Source of the DNA: Arenimonas composti TR7-09 = DSM 18010
Lineage (GTDB): Bacteria; Pseudomonadota; Gammaproteobacteria; Xanthomonadales; Xanthomonadaceae
Reading direction: 5' to 3'
DNA: 64,000 nt
Assembly (NCBI RefSeq): GCF_000426365.1
Contig: NZ_AUFF01000006.1
Coordinates: 62,001-126,000 of the forward strand
The stretch's first letter is position 1; each line of letters starts with the position of its first letter. Both the position numbers and the translations under genes were made by a program. The notes under the pieces were generated by a model. The model saw only the letters and a list, made by a program, of their open reading frames with translations, was not told the origin of the DNA and searched no databases. Positions 8,689 through 17,211 of this stretch are shown here, piece by piece.

Positions 8689-9576
8689 TCAGACGTCGCC
8701 GCCGTCGAGCCAGCCTTCGCCGGTGCCGCGGTGGTAGACGCTGTCGCCGGGTTGCACGGACCCGGCCGGGAACGATTCGAGCTCGGCCAGCCGCGCGTAG
8801 ATCGGGGTGAAGTCCGGGCGCGTCGCATCGATCAGCTGCTCGTAGCTGTCGATCACGAAATACGTCTTCTGGTAGGTGTCGATGCGGTAGCGCGTGCGCA
8901 TGATCCGCTCGAGGTCGAAGCCGATGCGGTTCGGCGCCGGCGATTCCAGGCAGTGGATCGACTCGCCCTTCGAGCTGACGATGCCGCTGCCGTAGATGCG
9001 CAGGCCGTCGGCCTGGCGGATCAGGCCGAACTCGACCGTGTACCAGTACAGCCGCGTCAGGTTCACCAGCGCGTCCTGGCCGATCGAATGCGCCTTGACG
9101 CCGCCGCGGCCGTAGGCCTGCATGTAGTCGGCGAACACGGGGTTCATCAGCAGCGGCACGTGCCCGAACAGGTCGTGGAACAGGTCGGGTTCGGCCAGGT
9201 AGTCGAGCTGCTCCGGCGTGCGGATCCACCAGGTGACCGGGAAGCGGCGGTTCGCGAGGTGGTCGAAGAAGGTCAGCTCCGGCAGCAGGCCCTCGACGCC
9301 GACCAGCTCCCAGCCGGTGCGCGCACGCAGCAGGCGGTTGATGTCGTCGAACTTCGGGATGCGGTCGGGCGACATGCCCATCGCTTCCTGCGAGGCGAGG
9401 AATTCGTCGCTGGCGCGGCCCACCAGCACGTCGCGCTGGCGGCGGAACAGCGTCGCCCAGACCTCGTGATCGGTTGCCGAATAGCGCGACCAGGGCTGTT
9501 CGACGACGGCCGTCGTGTAGACGGGCACATAGCCCTTGTCGGTCATCTGGTGTTCGACGCGTCTGGGCTCGTTCAT
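8689..9576 (-). CDS. phhA: Phenylalanine 4-monooxygenase
   Basis: Converts L-phenylalanine to tyrosine with a reduced pterin cofactor and O2. 295 residues, matching bacterial monodomain enzymes (about 260-300). The two iron-binding His are in DLFHDLFGHVP and the iron-binding Glu in YWYTVEFGL; SIHCLESPAPNR and the pterin-site region are also typical. The ATG has GGAGGACCGCG upstream, and a TAGAAT box lies on the same strand at 9601-9606. No pterin-4a-carbinolamine dehydratase gene is adjacent. The GTP cyclohydrolase gene folE, 7 kb away, could feed pterin synthesis, but that link is inference. Confidence 0.96.
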   Translation of the reverse strand: MNEPRRVEHQMTDKGYVPVYTTAVVEQPWSRYSATDHEVWATLFRRQRDVLVGRASDEFLASQEAMGMSPDRIPKFDDINRLLRARTGWELVGVEGLLPELTFFDHLANRRFPVTWWIRTPEQLDYLAEPDLFHDLFGHVPLLMNPVFADYMQAYGRGGVKAHSIGQDALVNLTRLYWYTVEFGLIRQADGLRIYGSGIVSSKGESIHCLESPAPNRIGFDLERIMRTRYRIDTYQKTYFVIDSYEQLIDATRPDFTPIYARLAELESFPAGSVQPGDSVYHRGTGEGWLDGGDV

Positions 9577-9600
9577 CGCGGTCCTCCGGCAACGCGACCC

Positions 9601-9606
9601 ATTCTA
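9601..9606 (-). promoter_or_regulatory. Likely -10 box (TAGAAT) of phhA
   Basis: On the minus strand the hexamer TAGAAT stands 24 bases before the phhA ATG, followed by a good ribosome site. No convincing -35 hexamer was found at 16-18 bases further up. The call rests on position and consensus only. Confidence 0.4.
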
Positions 9607-9680
9607 CGCCGCCCGCGTGAGCGCCTTGCCGATCCCGCGCACGACCGACGACACTGGCGCCGGCGAACACGGAGGGGGCG

Positions 9681-10310
9681 ATGGCAGGCACCGGCGAAAT
9701 CATGGGCCCCGGCCGCGGCGAGCGCGCGCTGCTGGTGGCGATCGTGCTGGCGGCCCTGGTCTGGTCCGGCATCGCGCCGAACGACCGCCTGACCTGGCTG
9801 CTGGAAATCTGCTGGGTCGCGGTCGGCCTGCCGCTGGTCTGGCTGTGCTGGCAGCGGTTCCCGCTGACCCGGCTGCTCTGCTGGCTGCTGGTGCTGCACG
9901 CGGTGGTGCTGGTCTACGGCGGCAAGTACACCTATGCCGAAACCCCGCTCGGCGACTGGTTCCGGCAGGCCTTCGAACTCCAGCGGAACCACTACGACCG
10001 CCTCGGCCATTTCCTGCAGGGCTTCGTTCCGGCGATCCTCGCCCGCGAGCTGCTGCTGCGGCACACCCCGCTGCAGCGCGGCGGCTGGCTGTTCTACCTG
10101 GTGGTCGCCGCCTGCCTGAGTTTCAGCGCCTTCTTCGAAATGCTCGAGTGGTGGACGGCGCTGATCGGTGGCGGCGCCGCCGACGCCTACCTGGCGACCC
10201 AGGGCGACGTCTGGGACACGCAATGGGACATGTTCTGGGCGATGACCGGCGCGATCCTCGCGCAGCTCCTGCTGTCGCGCCTGCACGACCGCCAGCTCGG
10301 CCTCCTGTAG
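9681..10310 (+). CDS. YjdF-like DUF2238 membrane protein
   Basis: 209 residues, six predicted membrane helices. Signatures of the DUF2238 family are all present: GGKYTYAETPLGDW, HYDRLGHFLQGFVP, FFEMLEWW and GDVWDTQWDMFWAM. The function is unknown in any species to my knowledge. The GGAGGGGG ribosome site is strong. The stop codon TAG is the TAG of a REP element (GTAGGAGCG...), so the end of the protein is set by the repeat. It converges with the diguanylate cyclase gene across a cluster of three REPs. Confidence 0.88.
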   Translation: MAGTGEIMGPGRGERALLVAIVLAALVWSGIAPNDRLTWLLEICWVAVGLPLVWLCWQRFPLTRLLCWLLVLHAVVLVYGGKYTYAETPLGDWFRQAFELQRNHYDRLGHFLQGFVPAILARELLLRHTPLQRGGWLFYLVVAACLSFSAFFEMLEWWTALIGGGAADAYLATQGDVWDTQWDMFWAMTGAILAQLLLSRLHDRQLGLL

Positions 10311-10415
10311 GAGCGCCTTCAGGCGCGATGCTTTCCGCTTCCGTAGGAGCGCCTTCAGGCGCGATGCTTTTGGTTTCGCGGAAGCCGAAAGCATCGCGCC
10401 TGAAGGCGCTCCTAC
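10307..10415. repeat. Cluster of three REP elements, two direct and one inverted
   Basis: The 23-base unit begins GTAGGAGCGCC, contains TTCAGG and ends CGCGAT. Copies are at 10307-10329 (+), 10343-10365 (+) and 10393-10415 (-). Each unit has an internal GCGCC/GGCGC stem, and the opposed copies can form a longer hairpin. The cluster fills the space between two convergent genes and includes the stop codon of the upstream one. Confidence 0.92.
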
Positions 10416-10424
10416 GGGTGCGGG

Positions 10425-11609
10425 TCAGGCATCCCAGCCGGACATGGGGTCCGAGATCACGAGGTCGCGGCCGGCATTCTTGGCCGCATACATCGCCCGG
10501 TCGGCGCGCAGCAGCAGCTGCGAGAACTGGCGGTCGGCGGGTGCGAGCACGGCGGCGCCGACCGAGATCGTCACGCGGCGCAGCACGCCGTCGAGGTCGA
10601 GCGGCGTCCCGGAGAACGACTGCCGGATGCGTTCGCCGGCGACGACCGCGGCGGCGCTGTCGGTATTGGGCATCAGCACGATGAACTCCTCGCCGCCCAT
10701 GCGCCCGAGCATGTCCTCGGCGCGCAGCTCGGTGCGGATGCGCGCGACCGCGGCGGTCAGCGCGTCGTCGCCGGCAGCGTGGCCGAGTTCGTCGTTGATC
10801 TTCTTGAAGTGATCGATGTCGATCACCAGCACCGCCAGCGGCGTGCCGTGCCGGCGTGCGGCGGCGATCGCGCGCGCGCCCAGTTCCTCGATCGCGCGGC
10901 GGTTGAAGCAGTCGGTCAGGAAGTCGACGCGGGCGGCGCGCTCGAGATCACGCTGGCTGCGCTCGGTGCACATCAGCAGGAAGCCGAAGCTCGCGACCAC
11001 CGGCAGCACGCTGCCGACCGCGTAGCTGGCCAGCTGCACCTGGCTGAGCGCGAACACGCCCTCGACCTGCTCTGGCGCGACGAACATCGCCACCGCCCGC
11101 GAGACCAGGATCGCGATCGCGATCACCACGACGGTGCCGAGGATGTGCCGGGTGCGACCGCGCGAACGCGGCGAGCGGTAGAGGTTCGCGAACACGCAGC
11201 TGCACAGCATCGCCATCAGCAGCACGACCACCGACAGCCGCACGGCGACGTTCTCGATCACCTGCGCCAGCCACACCGAGCTGAGCACCGAGGCCGCGGC
11301 CAGCAGCCACAGGCGCAGGCGCCGGCGCGGCAGGCCGTGGAAGATCTCCAGCGCGATCGCATACGCGGCGATGCCGCCGGCGATCAGCAGGTTCGACACG
11401 ACCACGCTGGTCCATACCGGCACGAAGTCGCGCAGCGCCATCGTCACGAAGCTGGCGGGCAGCATCAGCGTGCCGGCCACCCACCAGTACATGCTCCGGC
11501 GGTAGGAAGGCGGCAAGCCGCGCGTGACCAGGAGCAGCAGCACGCCGACCACGGTGGTCAGCAGTGCGCCGACCAGCAGCGCGGAGCGGATGTCGAACGA
11601 CCAGGCCAT
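10425..11609 (-). CDS. Multispanning membrane diguanylate cyclase
   Basis: 394 residues. Residues ~8-210 form six or seven membrane helices. The GGDEF domain follows from about 225, with VIDIDHFKKINDELGHAAGDD and the active signature RMGGEEF. The RxxD inhibitory site is present (RAED, five residues before the signature), so feedback by cyclic di-GMP is expected, unlike the cyclase at the window start. It lies 83 bases downstream of the rhomboid gene on the same strand and may share its transcript. Its ligand is unknown. Confidence 0.94.
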   Translation of the reverse strand: MAWSFDIRSALLVGALLTTVVGVLLLLVTRGLPPSYRRSMYWWVAGTLMLPASFVTMALRDFVPVWTSVVVSNLLIAGGIAAYAIALEIFHGLPRRRLRLWLLAAASVLSSVWLAQVIENVAVRLSVVVLLMAMLCSCVFANLYRSPRSRGRTRHILGTVVVIAIAILVSRAVAMFVAPEQVEGVFALSQVQLASYAVGSVLPVVASFGFLLMCTERSQRDLERAARVDFLTDCFNRRAIEELGARAIAAARRHGTPLAVLVIDIDHFKKINDELGHAAGDDALTAAVARIRTELRAEDMLGRMGGEEFIVLMPNTDSAAAVVAGERIRQSFSGTPLDLDGVLRRVTISVGAAVLAPADRQFSQLLLRADRAMYAAKNAGRDLVISDPMSGWDA

Positions 11610-11692
11610 CGGTTTGCGCCGTCCCCCACGGTCGCCGAACCAAGCCCGCTAGCCTTCCATGCGCCGCCGTCCGGCGCAAGCCGACGGAGGCT

Positions 11693-12520
11693 TCAGTCCG
11701 CCGGACGGTCGTCCCGGGGCGCCGGACGCGAAGGAAAGGGGAGCACGACCCCACCGCTCGGGGTCTCGGCGCGTTGCCAGAGCACCGGCACCGCCTCCGG
11801 GCGGGGAGGTTCGAACTCGGCTTCGGCCTCGAGCGCGGCCTCGCTGCGGATCCCGGCCTCTTCTTCCCAGGACCAGGGCCGGCGCGGCGGTGGCGGGTCC
11901 AGCCGGCGCCAGAGCACGGCTGCGACCAGGCCGGCGACGGCGCCGCCAAGATGCGACTCCCAGGACACCCCGGCCTCGCGCGGCAGCACCGTCAGCAGCA
12001 TGCCGCCGTAGAAGAAGAAGGCGATCAGCGCCGCGGCGATCGCCGCGCGGTCGCGGCGCAGCACGCCGAGGGCGAACACCAGGAACATCAGGCCATGGGT
12101 CAGGCCGCTGGCGCCGAGATGGTGGCTGCCGGGCTCGCCCAGCGCCCAGGCGATCAGGCCCGAGCCCAGCCAGATCACCGGCAGCGCCCGCCAGGTCGCG
12201 CGCGGGAACACGGTCGCCGCCAGCGGCCCGAGGATCAGCAGCGCGACGCCGTTGGCCAGCCAGTGCCCGGCCGAGCCGTGCAGCAGCGGCGAGGTCAGCA
12301 CGCCGACCAGGCCGCCGAGCTCACCAGGGGTCAGGGTCCAGGGCCGCAGGTCGCCGAGCAGCGGCGAGGCGAAGAACAGCGCCCCGAGCGCGGCGACGAA
12401 GGCCATCGCCGCCAGCAGCGAGCGGCCGAAGCGCGTGCGGACCGCCTCCGCATGCCGCGCGATGGCGGTCTCGATGTCGTCGGCGCCGGTCGCGGGCGAT
12501 TCGCGGTTGATGTCGTCCAT
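11693..12520 (-). CDS. Rhomboid-family intramembrane serine protease
   Basis: 275 residues with six membrane helices after a ~35-residue cytoplasmic N-terminus. The catalytic Ser is in HLGASGLTHG (GxSG motif) and the catalytic His in SWESHLGGAVAG. HGSAGHWLANGVALLILG is the conserved helix-2 region with oxyanion His/Asn. The last ~65 residues are a polar, Pro/Glu-rich cytoplasmic tail of no recognised fold. It cleaves membrane helices of unknown substrates. Same orientation as the downstream cyclase gene and 79 bases after alx. Confidence 0.93.
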   Translation of the reverse strand: MDDINRESPATGADDIETAIARHAEAVRTRFGRSLLAAMAFVAALGALFFASPLLGDLRPWTLTPGELGGLVGVLTSPLLHGSAGHWLANGVALLILGPLAATVFPRATWRALPVIWLGSGLIAWALGEPGSHHLGASGLTHGLMFLVFALGVLRRDRAAIAAALIAFFFYGGMLLTVLPREAGVSWESHLGGAVAGLVAAVLWRRLDPPPPRRPWSWEEEAGIRSEAALEAEAEFEPPRPEAVPVLWQRAETPSGGVVLPFPSRPAPRDDRPAD

Positions 12521-12599
12521 CGCCCCGAGTTTGGGCCGCCGCCGGCGGACCGCAAGCCGCGCCGGCGCGGGAAAGACCGTCCCGCGCCGCTGCGGCGGC

Positions 12600-13583
12600 T
12601 CAGCGCGGCGGCTCGATGCCCGCGACGGGCCCGGACTGCGGCCGCGGCCGGATCCACAGGCTGGCCAGCATCGCGCTCAGCAGCGCCAGCGCTACGAAGC
12701 CCAGGGAGATGCCGATCGGAATCTTCACCACGTCGATCAGCAGCATCTTGGCGCCGATGAAGACCAGCACCGCCGCCAGCCCGTAGGCCAGCAGGTGGAA
12801 ACGGTCGGCGAGGTCGGCGAGCAGGAAGTACAGCGCGCGCAGGCCGAGCACCGCGAACACGTTCGAGGTCAGCACCACGAAGGGATCGAGGGTGATCGCG
12901 AAGATCGCCGGGATCGAGTCGACCGCGAAGATCACATCGGTGATCGCGATCATCACCAGCACCACGAACAGCGGCGTGAACTTGCGCCGCGACCCCTGGC
13001 CGATCCACAGCGCCTCGCCGCGATAGCGGCGGATCAGCGGCACATGCGCGGTGAGCCAGCGCAGCAGCGGGTTGCTGTCCATGTCGGGTTCCTTGCCGGC
13101 CACCACGACCATCTTGATGCCGGTGAACAGCAGAAAGGCGCCGAACACGTACAGGATCCAGTGGAAACGGGCGATCAGCGCCGCGCCGATGAAGATCATG
13201 ACCGCGCGCAGAACGATCGCGCCGAGCACGCCGAGGATCAGCACCCGCTGCTGGCTCTGCGCCGGCACCCCGAAATAGGTGAACAGCATCAGGAAGACGA
13301 AGATGTTGTCGACCGCCAACGCCTTCTCGACCACGTAGCCGGTCAGGAACTCCATCGCGATCCGGTCCGCCTCGCCGTCCGGCAGGCGGCCCTGCAGGTA
13401 CCACCACAGGCCGGCGTTGAAGACCAGGGCGAGGGCGATCCACGCGGCGGACCAGGTCAGCGCTTCGCGGGTCGAGACCTTGTGCGGGCCGTTCTGGCGC
13501 AGCACCAGCAGGTCGACGGCGAGGGCGGCGAGCACGAAGGCCGCGAAAACGGCCCACATCATGGGGGTGGCGATGGTTTCCAA
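12600..13583 (-). CDS. alx: TerC-family membrane protein Alx, manganese exporter
   Basis: 327 residues, nine or so membrane helices. It follows E. coli Alx closely, with acidic helices EKALAVDNIFVFLMLF and DVIFAVDSIPAIFAIT that carry the conserved Asp/Glu of the TerC family, and ASN-like TSNVFAVLGLRALYFLLADL. TerC/Alx proteins are linked to Mn2+ efflux. The start is a TTG with CCGGAGACGACA before it; this places ETIATPMMW at the family N-terminus, and the next ATGs (codons 8-9) would cut into the first helix. A manganese riboswitch immediately upstream controls it. Confidence 0.93.
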   Translation of the reverse strand: METIATPMMWAVFAAFVLAALAVDLLVLRQNGPHKVSTREALTWSAAWIALALVFNAGLWWYLQGRLPDGEADRIAMEFLTGYVVEKALAVDNIFVFLMLFTYFGVPAQSQQRVLILGVLGAIVLRAVMIFIGAALIARFHWILYVFGAFLLFTGIKMVVVAGKEPDMDSNPLLRWLTAHVPLIRRYRGEALWIGQGSRRKFTPLFVVLVMIAITDVIFAVDSIPAIFAITLDPFVVLTSNVFAVLGLRALYFLLADLADRFHLLAYGLAAVLVFIGAKMLLIDVVKIPIGISLGFVALALLSAMLASLWIRPRPQSGPVAGIEPPR

Positions 13584-13626
13584 TGTCGTCTCCGGTAACG
13601 AGGCCTCGCGACCGCGAACCGGCGCG

Positions 13627-13768
13627 ACGTTCCGGGACGGAACGACCTTCGCCTGCGCGCGGGCGAAGGTCTCGCTCGCAGGCCCGGTGATCTGGACCTG
13701 CCTGCCGGACCGGGGTCATTGCGGACCCGTGATGACGATCTCGGCAGCGGGAGCTACTCCCCTTCTGT
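13627..13768 (-). promoter_or_regulatory. yybP-ykoY manganese riboswitch upstream of alx
   Basis: Read on the minus strand, the leader has the family landmarks in order: GGGGAGTAGC (near 13753-13762), GCCGAGATCGTCATCACG, then GCGAGCGAGACC followed by a CTTCGCC/GGCGAAGG stem (13644-13670). These correspond to the conserved loops L1 and L3 and the stems of the Mn2+-binding aptamer. A second hairpin, CGTTCCG/CGGAACG (about 13627-13643), follows directly and could be part of the expression platform. High Mn2+ is expected to turn on translation or transcription of alx. Genes of the TerC/MntP type are known targets of this class. Confidence 0.88.
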
Positions 13769-13835
13769 GCCGCGGAGTTTGCCACAGGCTTGCGTGAAGA
13801 AGGCAAGACGGCCGGTCCCCGGACCGGCCGGCGGG

Positions 13836-13841
13836 TACAAT
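13836..13841 (+). promoter_or_regulatory. -10 box (TACAAT) for leaderless rlmI
   Basis: TACAAT ends six bases before the rlmI ATG and no ribosome site fits in between, so the message probably starts at or next to the ATG. A GC-rich hairpin GCCGGTCC/GGACCGGC (13811-13828) occupies the usual -35 area. No clear -35 hexamer was seen. Confidence 0.55.
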
Positions 13842-13847
13842 TCACCG

Positions 13848-15020
13848 ATGAACGCGACTGCCCTGCCGGTGATCCGGCTCAAGATCGAGCGCCGCTCCAA
13901 CCACCCCTGGATCTTCCAGAAGATGGTCGAGAAGCCGGCCGCCAAGCCCAGGCCCGGTGCCATCGTCGACATCGTCGACAACACCGGGGTCTGGGTCGGC
14001 CGCGGCTTCTACAACGGCCATTCGCGCATCGCCCTGCGGGTGCTGACCGAGGATCCGGAGGAGCAGGTCGACGAGGCTTTCTTCGCCCGCCGGATCGCGG
14101 CCGCCGCCGGCCTGCGCCGCGACCTGCTGAAGCTCGACGCGACCACCGATGCCTGGCGCGTCGTGCACGCCGAAGGCGACGGCCTGTCCGGCCTGGTCGT
14201 CGACCGCTATGGCGACCTCGTCGTGGTCGAGTTCTTCTCCGCGGGCGCGTTCCGCCATCGCGAATGGATCTTCGCGGCACTGCGCGAACAGTTCCCCGGC
14301 TGCCGCTTCTACAGCTTCGCCGAGGAACATGTGCAGAAGCAGGAGAGCTTCGACTTCCGCGCGCCGCCGGCGCCGGAGCCGAGCATCGTCAGCGAGCATG
14401 GCCTGAAGTTCCGCGCGACCCCGGGCAGCGGCCACAAGACCGGCTTCTTCGCCGACCAGCGCGACAACCGCGAGTACCTGGCGCGCTTCACGAAGGACGC
14501 CCGCGTGCTCGACATCTGCTGCAACTCCGGCGGTTTCGCGATCTACGCGAAGGCGCGCGGCGGTGCGGCGGAAGTCACCGGCATCGACCTCGACGAGGAG
14601 ATCCTCGAGGTCGCGCAGAAGAACGCCCGCCTGAACGACGCGAAGGTGAAGTTCGTGCAGGCCGACCTGTTCCCCTACCTGCGCGACGCGCACGCGCGCG
14701 GCGAGCAGTGGGACGTCGTCGTGCTCGACCCGGCCAAGCTCACGCGCGACCGCGACCAGGTCATCCCGGCGCTGAAGAAGTACAACGACATGAACAAGCT
14801 GGCGATGCAGGTCGTGAAGCCGGGCGGCATCCTGCTGACCTGCTCCTGCACCGGCCTGGTCAGCGAGGACGAGTTCCTCGACATGATCCGCCGCGCCGCC
14901 TTCTACAGCGGCCGCACCGTGCAGATCCTGAAGGTCGCCGGCGCCGGCGCGGACCATCCGGTGATGGCGCATGTGAAGGAGTCGCGGTATTTGAAGGCGG
15001 TGTTTTGCCGGGTTCTTTGA
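13848..15020 (+). CDS. rlmI: 23S rRNA cytosine methyltransferase RlmI
   Basis: 390 residues, as RlmI (396 in E. coli). An N-terminal PUA domain (residues ~5-85: IRLKIERRSNHPWIFQKMV...GFYNGHSRIALR) precedes a class I methyltransferase: SAM motif VLDICCNSGGFAIYA, acidic GIDLDEEILE, catalytic-site region VVLDPAKLTRDRDQ, and LLTCSCTG. RlmI makes m5C1962 in 23S rRNA in E. coli. The ATG lies six bases after a TACAAT box with no ribosome site, suggesting leaderless translation. A long inverted repeat follows the stop. Confidence 0.9.
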   Translation: MNATALPVIRLKIERRSNHPWIFQKMVEKPAAKPRPGAIVDIVDNTGVWVGRGFYNGHSRIALRVLTEDPEEQVDEAFFARRIAAAAGLRRDLLKLDATTDAWRVVHAEGDGLSGLVVDRYGDLVVVEFFSAGAFRHREWIFAALREQFPGCRFYSFAEEHVQKQESFDFRAPPAPEPSIVSEHGLKFRATPGSGHKTGFFADQRDNREYLARFTKDARVLDICCNSGGFAIYAKARGGAAEVTGIDLDEEILEVAQKNARLNDAKVKFVQADLFPYLRDAHARGEQWDVVVLDPAKLTRDRDQVIPALKKYNDMNKLAMQVVKPGGILLTCSCTGLVSEDEFLDMIRRAAFYSGRTVQILKVAGAGADHPVMAHVKESRYLKAVFCRVL

Positions 15021-15066
15021 ACGACGGTTCTCTCAGCCACTTACTTCCTTTCTCGGTGAAGCGAAC

Positions 15067-15152
15067 AAGGCAAGTAGTGGATAACAAATAAGAAGTAGCA
15101 AGCCGCAGCGTGCCGGCTCGCTACTTCCTATTTGTTATCCACTACTTGCCTT
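15067..15152. repeat. Near-perfect 33-bp inverted repeat (AAGTAGCAAG dialect)
   Basis: Arms at 15067-15099 and 15120-15152 are complementary over 33 bases with one mismatch. The left arm begins AAGGCAAGTAGTGG, and the right arm ends CCACTACTTGCCTT. The 20-base loop carries its own AGCCG/CGGCT stem, extending the hairpin. AT content is much higher than in the flanking genes. It lies between rlmI and the MFS gene, and 16 bases before the latter's GTG. Confidence 0.93.
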
Positions 15153-15168
15153 TCGAAGAAGAAGAGCA

Positions 15169-16410
15169 GTGACCAGCGCCCCCACCCCCGCTCCCCGCCG
15201 CGCCGCGATGATCTTCATCTTCATCACGGTCCTCATCGACATCCTCGCGTTCGGGCTGATCATTCCGGTGCTGCCGCACCTCGTGGAAGGCTTCGTCGGC
15301 GGTGACACCGCGACCGCCGCCTGGTGGGTCGGGGTGTTCGGCACGACCTTCGCGGCGATCCAGTTCGTCTGCACGCCGATCCAGGGCGCGCTGTCCGACC
15401 GCTTCGGCCGGCGCCCGGTGATCCTGCTGTCCTGCCTCGGCCTGGGCCTGGATTTCGTGCTGATGGCGCTGGCGCCGAACCTGGCCTGGCTGTTCGTCGG
15501 CCGCGTGCTGTCGGCGATGACCGCGGCCAGCTTCTCGATCGCCAATGCCTACATCGCCGACACCACCGCGCCGGAGCAGCGCGCGAAGTCCTACGGCATG
15601 CTCGGCGCCGCGTTCGGCCTCGGCTTCATCATCGGGCCGGTCGTCGGTGGCGTGCTCGGCGACATCGACGTGCGCGCGCCGTTCTGGGCCGCGGCGGCGC
15701 TGGCGCTGGCGAACTTCCTCTACGGTCTGTTCGTGCTGCCGGAATCGCTGCCCGTGGAGAAGCGCACGCCGCGCTTCGACTGGGCGCATGCGAATCCGGT
15801 CGGCGCGCTGGTGCTGCTGCGCCGCTATCCGCAGGTATTCGGGCTGGCCGCGGTGATCTTCCTCGACAGCCTCGCGCATTACGTGTTCCCGAGCGTCTTC
15901 GTGCTGTTCGCCGACGTGCGCTTCGACTGGGGCATCAAGCAGGTCGGCTACGTGCTCGCCGGCGTCGGCCTGTGCACGGCGATCGTGCAGGCGGGCCTGA
16001 TCGGCCGGATCGTCAAGGCGGTCGGCGAGCGTCGCGCGCTGCTGATCGGCCAGAGCGCCGGCCTCGCCGGTTTCCTGCTGTACGCCTTCGCCGGCGAGGG
16101 CTGGCTGTTCCTGCTCGGCATTCCGGTGATGGCCTTCTGGGGCCTCGCGAATCCGTCGGTGCAGGCGCTGGCCACGCGCGCGGTCGGCGCCGACGAGCAG
16201 GGTCGACTGCAGGGCGCCTTCATGAGCCTGGCCAGCCTCTGCGGCGTGTTCGCGCCGCTGATGTACGCGTCGGTGTTCGCGCACGCGATCGTGCCGAACG
16301 CGCCGCTGTACTACCCGGGTGCGCCGTTCCTGCTCGCCGCGGTGATCGTCGCGCTGGCGTTCTGGGTCTCGCACCGCGCGACACGGCCGGCGGTGGTGCC
16401 GGCGGTCTAG
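15169..16410 (+). CDS. MFS drug/H+ antiporter, TetA-like
   Basis: 413 residues with twelve membrane helices. The loop 2-3 motif [14 protein letters not shown] is the MFS motif A, and helix 5 has the antiporter motif C region [14 protein letters not shown]. The start [22 protein letters not shown] is typical of the tetracycline-type 12-helix drug exporters. The real substrate is unknown. The GTG start is preceded by a GAAGAAGAAGAG purine run; an ATG 13 codons on (15208) is an alternative start. No TetR-type regulator is adjacent. Confidence 0.9.
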   Translation: MTSAPTPAPRRAAMIFIFITVLIDILAFGLIIPVLPHLVEGFVGGDTATAAWWVGVFGTTFAAIQFVCTPIQGALSDRFGRRPVILLSCLGLGLDFVLMALAPNLAWLFVGRVLSAMTAASFSIANAYIADTTAPEQRAKSYGMLGAAFGLGFIIGPVVGGVLGDIDVRAPFWAAAALALANFLYGLFVLPESLPVEKRTPRFDWAHANPVGALVLLRRYPQVFGLAAVIFLDSLAHYVFPSVFVLFADVRFDWGIKQVGYVLAGVGLCTAIVQAGLIGRIVKAVGERRALLIGQSAGLAGFLLYAFAGEGWLFLLGIPVMAFWGLANPSVQALATRAVGADEQGRLQGAFMSLASLCGVFAPLMYASVFAHAIVPNAPLYYPGAPFLLAAVIVALAFWVSHRATRPAVVPAV

Positions 16411-16445
16411 ACTGTCGCAACCCACGAAACGTCACGGAGACCGCG

Positions 16446-17030
16446 ATGAACGAGCCCGTCACCCGCGAACAGGCCGAGGACGCCGTGCGCGTGCTGCTGC
16501 GCTGGGCCGGCGAGGATCCCGCGCGCGAGGGTCTGGTCGACACCCCGAAGCGTGTCGCCAAGGCCTATCGCGACTGGTTCAGCGGCTACGGCATCGACCC
16601 GACCGAATACCTCGCACGCACCTTCGAGGAAGTCGCCGGCTACGACGAGATGATCGTGCTGCGCGACATCGAGTACGAATCGCATTGCGAGCACCACATG
16701 GCGCCGATCATCGGCAAGGTGCACATCGGCTACCTGCCCGACGGCAAGGTCGTCGGCATCAGCAAGCTCGCGCGCGTCGTCGAGGCCTACGCGCGTCGCT
16801 TCCAGGTGCAGGAGAAGATGACCGCGCAGATCGCCCGCTGCATCCAGGACGTGCTGCAGCCGCGCGGCGTCGGCGTGGTCGTCGAAGGCGCGCACGAATG
16901 CATGACCACCCGCGGCATCCACAAGCGCGGCGTCAGCATGATCACGTCGAAGATGCTCGGCACCTTCCGCGACGACGCCCGCACGCGGTCCGAGTTCCTG
17001 CAGTTCATCGATGTGGGGCCGGGGCGGTGA
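16446..17030 (+). CDS. folE: GTP cyclohydrolase I
   Basis: Makes 7,8-dihydroneopterin triphosphate, first step of folate/tetrahydropterin synthesis. 194 residues, slightly shorter than E. coli FolE (222). Zinc ligands are visible in [10 protein letters not shown] and in [30 protein letters not shown] is the family's substrate-loop region. The start follows CACGGAGACCGCG. It is 35 bases after the MFS gene and could be co-transcribed or use its own TAGACT box near 16408. An inverted repeat enclosing a REP follows. Confidence 0.97.
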   Translation: MNEPVTREQAEDAVRVLLRWAGEDPAREGLVDTPKRVAKAYRDWFSGYGIDPTEYLARTFEEVAGYDEMIVLRDIEYESHCEHHMAPIIGKVHIGYLPDGKVVGISKLARVVEAYARRFQVQEKMTAQIARCIQDVLQPRGVGVVVEGAHECMTTRGIHKRGVSMITSKMLGTFRDDARTRSEFLQFIDVGPGR

Positions 17031-17033
17031 AGC

Positions 17034-17157
17034 GAGTAACGAGTGGAGAGTAACGAGTAACGCGTAAGAGCGGCTTCAGCCGCGATCTGGCCGTTCACCT
17101 TCTCCTCGCACGAAGCGCGGGCTCTACTCGTTACTCGTTACTCTCCACTCGTTACTC
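17034..17157. repeat. Perfect 29-bp inverted repeat (GTAACGAGT dialect) enclosing a REP
   Basis: Left arm 17034-17062 (GAGTAACGAGTGGAGAG, then TAACGAGTAACG) is exactly complementary to 17129-17157. Between them is a REP of the second type (AGAGCGGCTTCAGCCGCGAT at 17067-17086). It starts three bases after the folE stop and ends 54 bases before the OmpA-lipoprotein gene. The arms consist of repeated GTAACGAGT words. Confidence 0.95.
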
Positions 17158-17211
17158 CACCTTGACGCGTCCCGTGGATGCTCGTGCACATCCAGCCCCC
17201 GGAGCCCCGCC

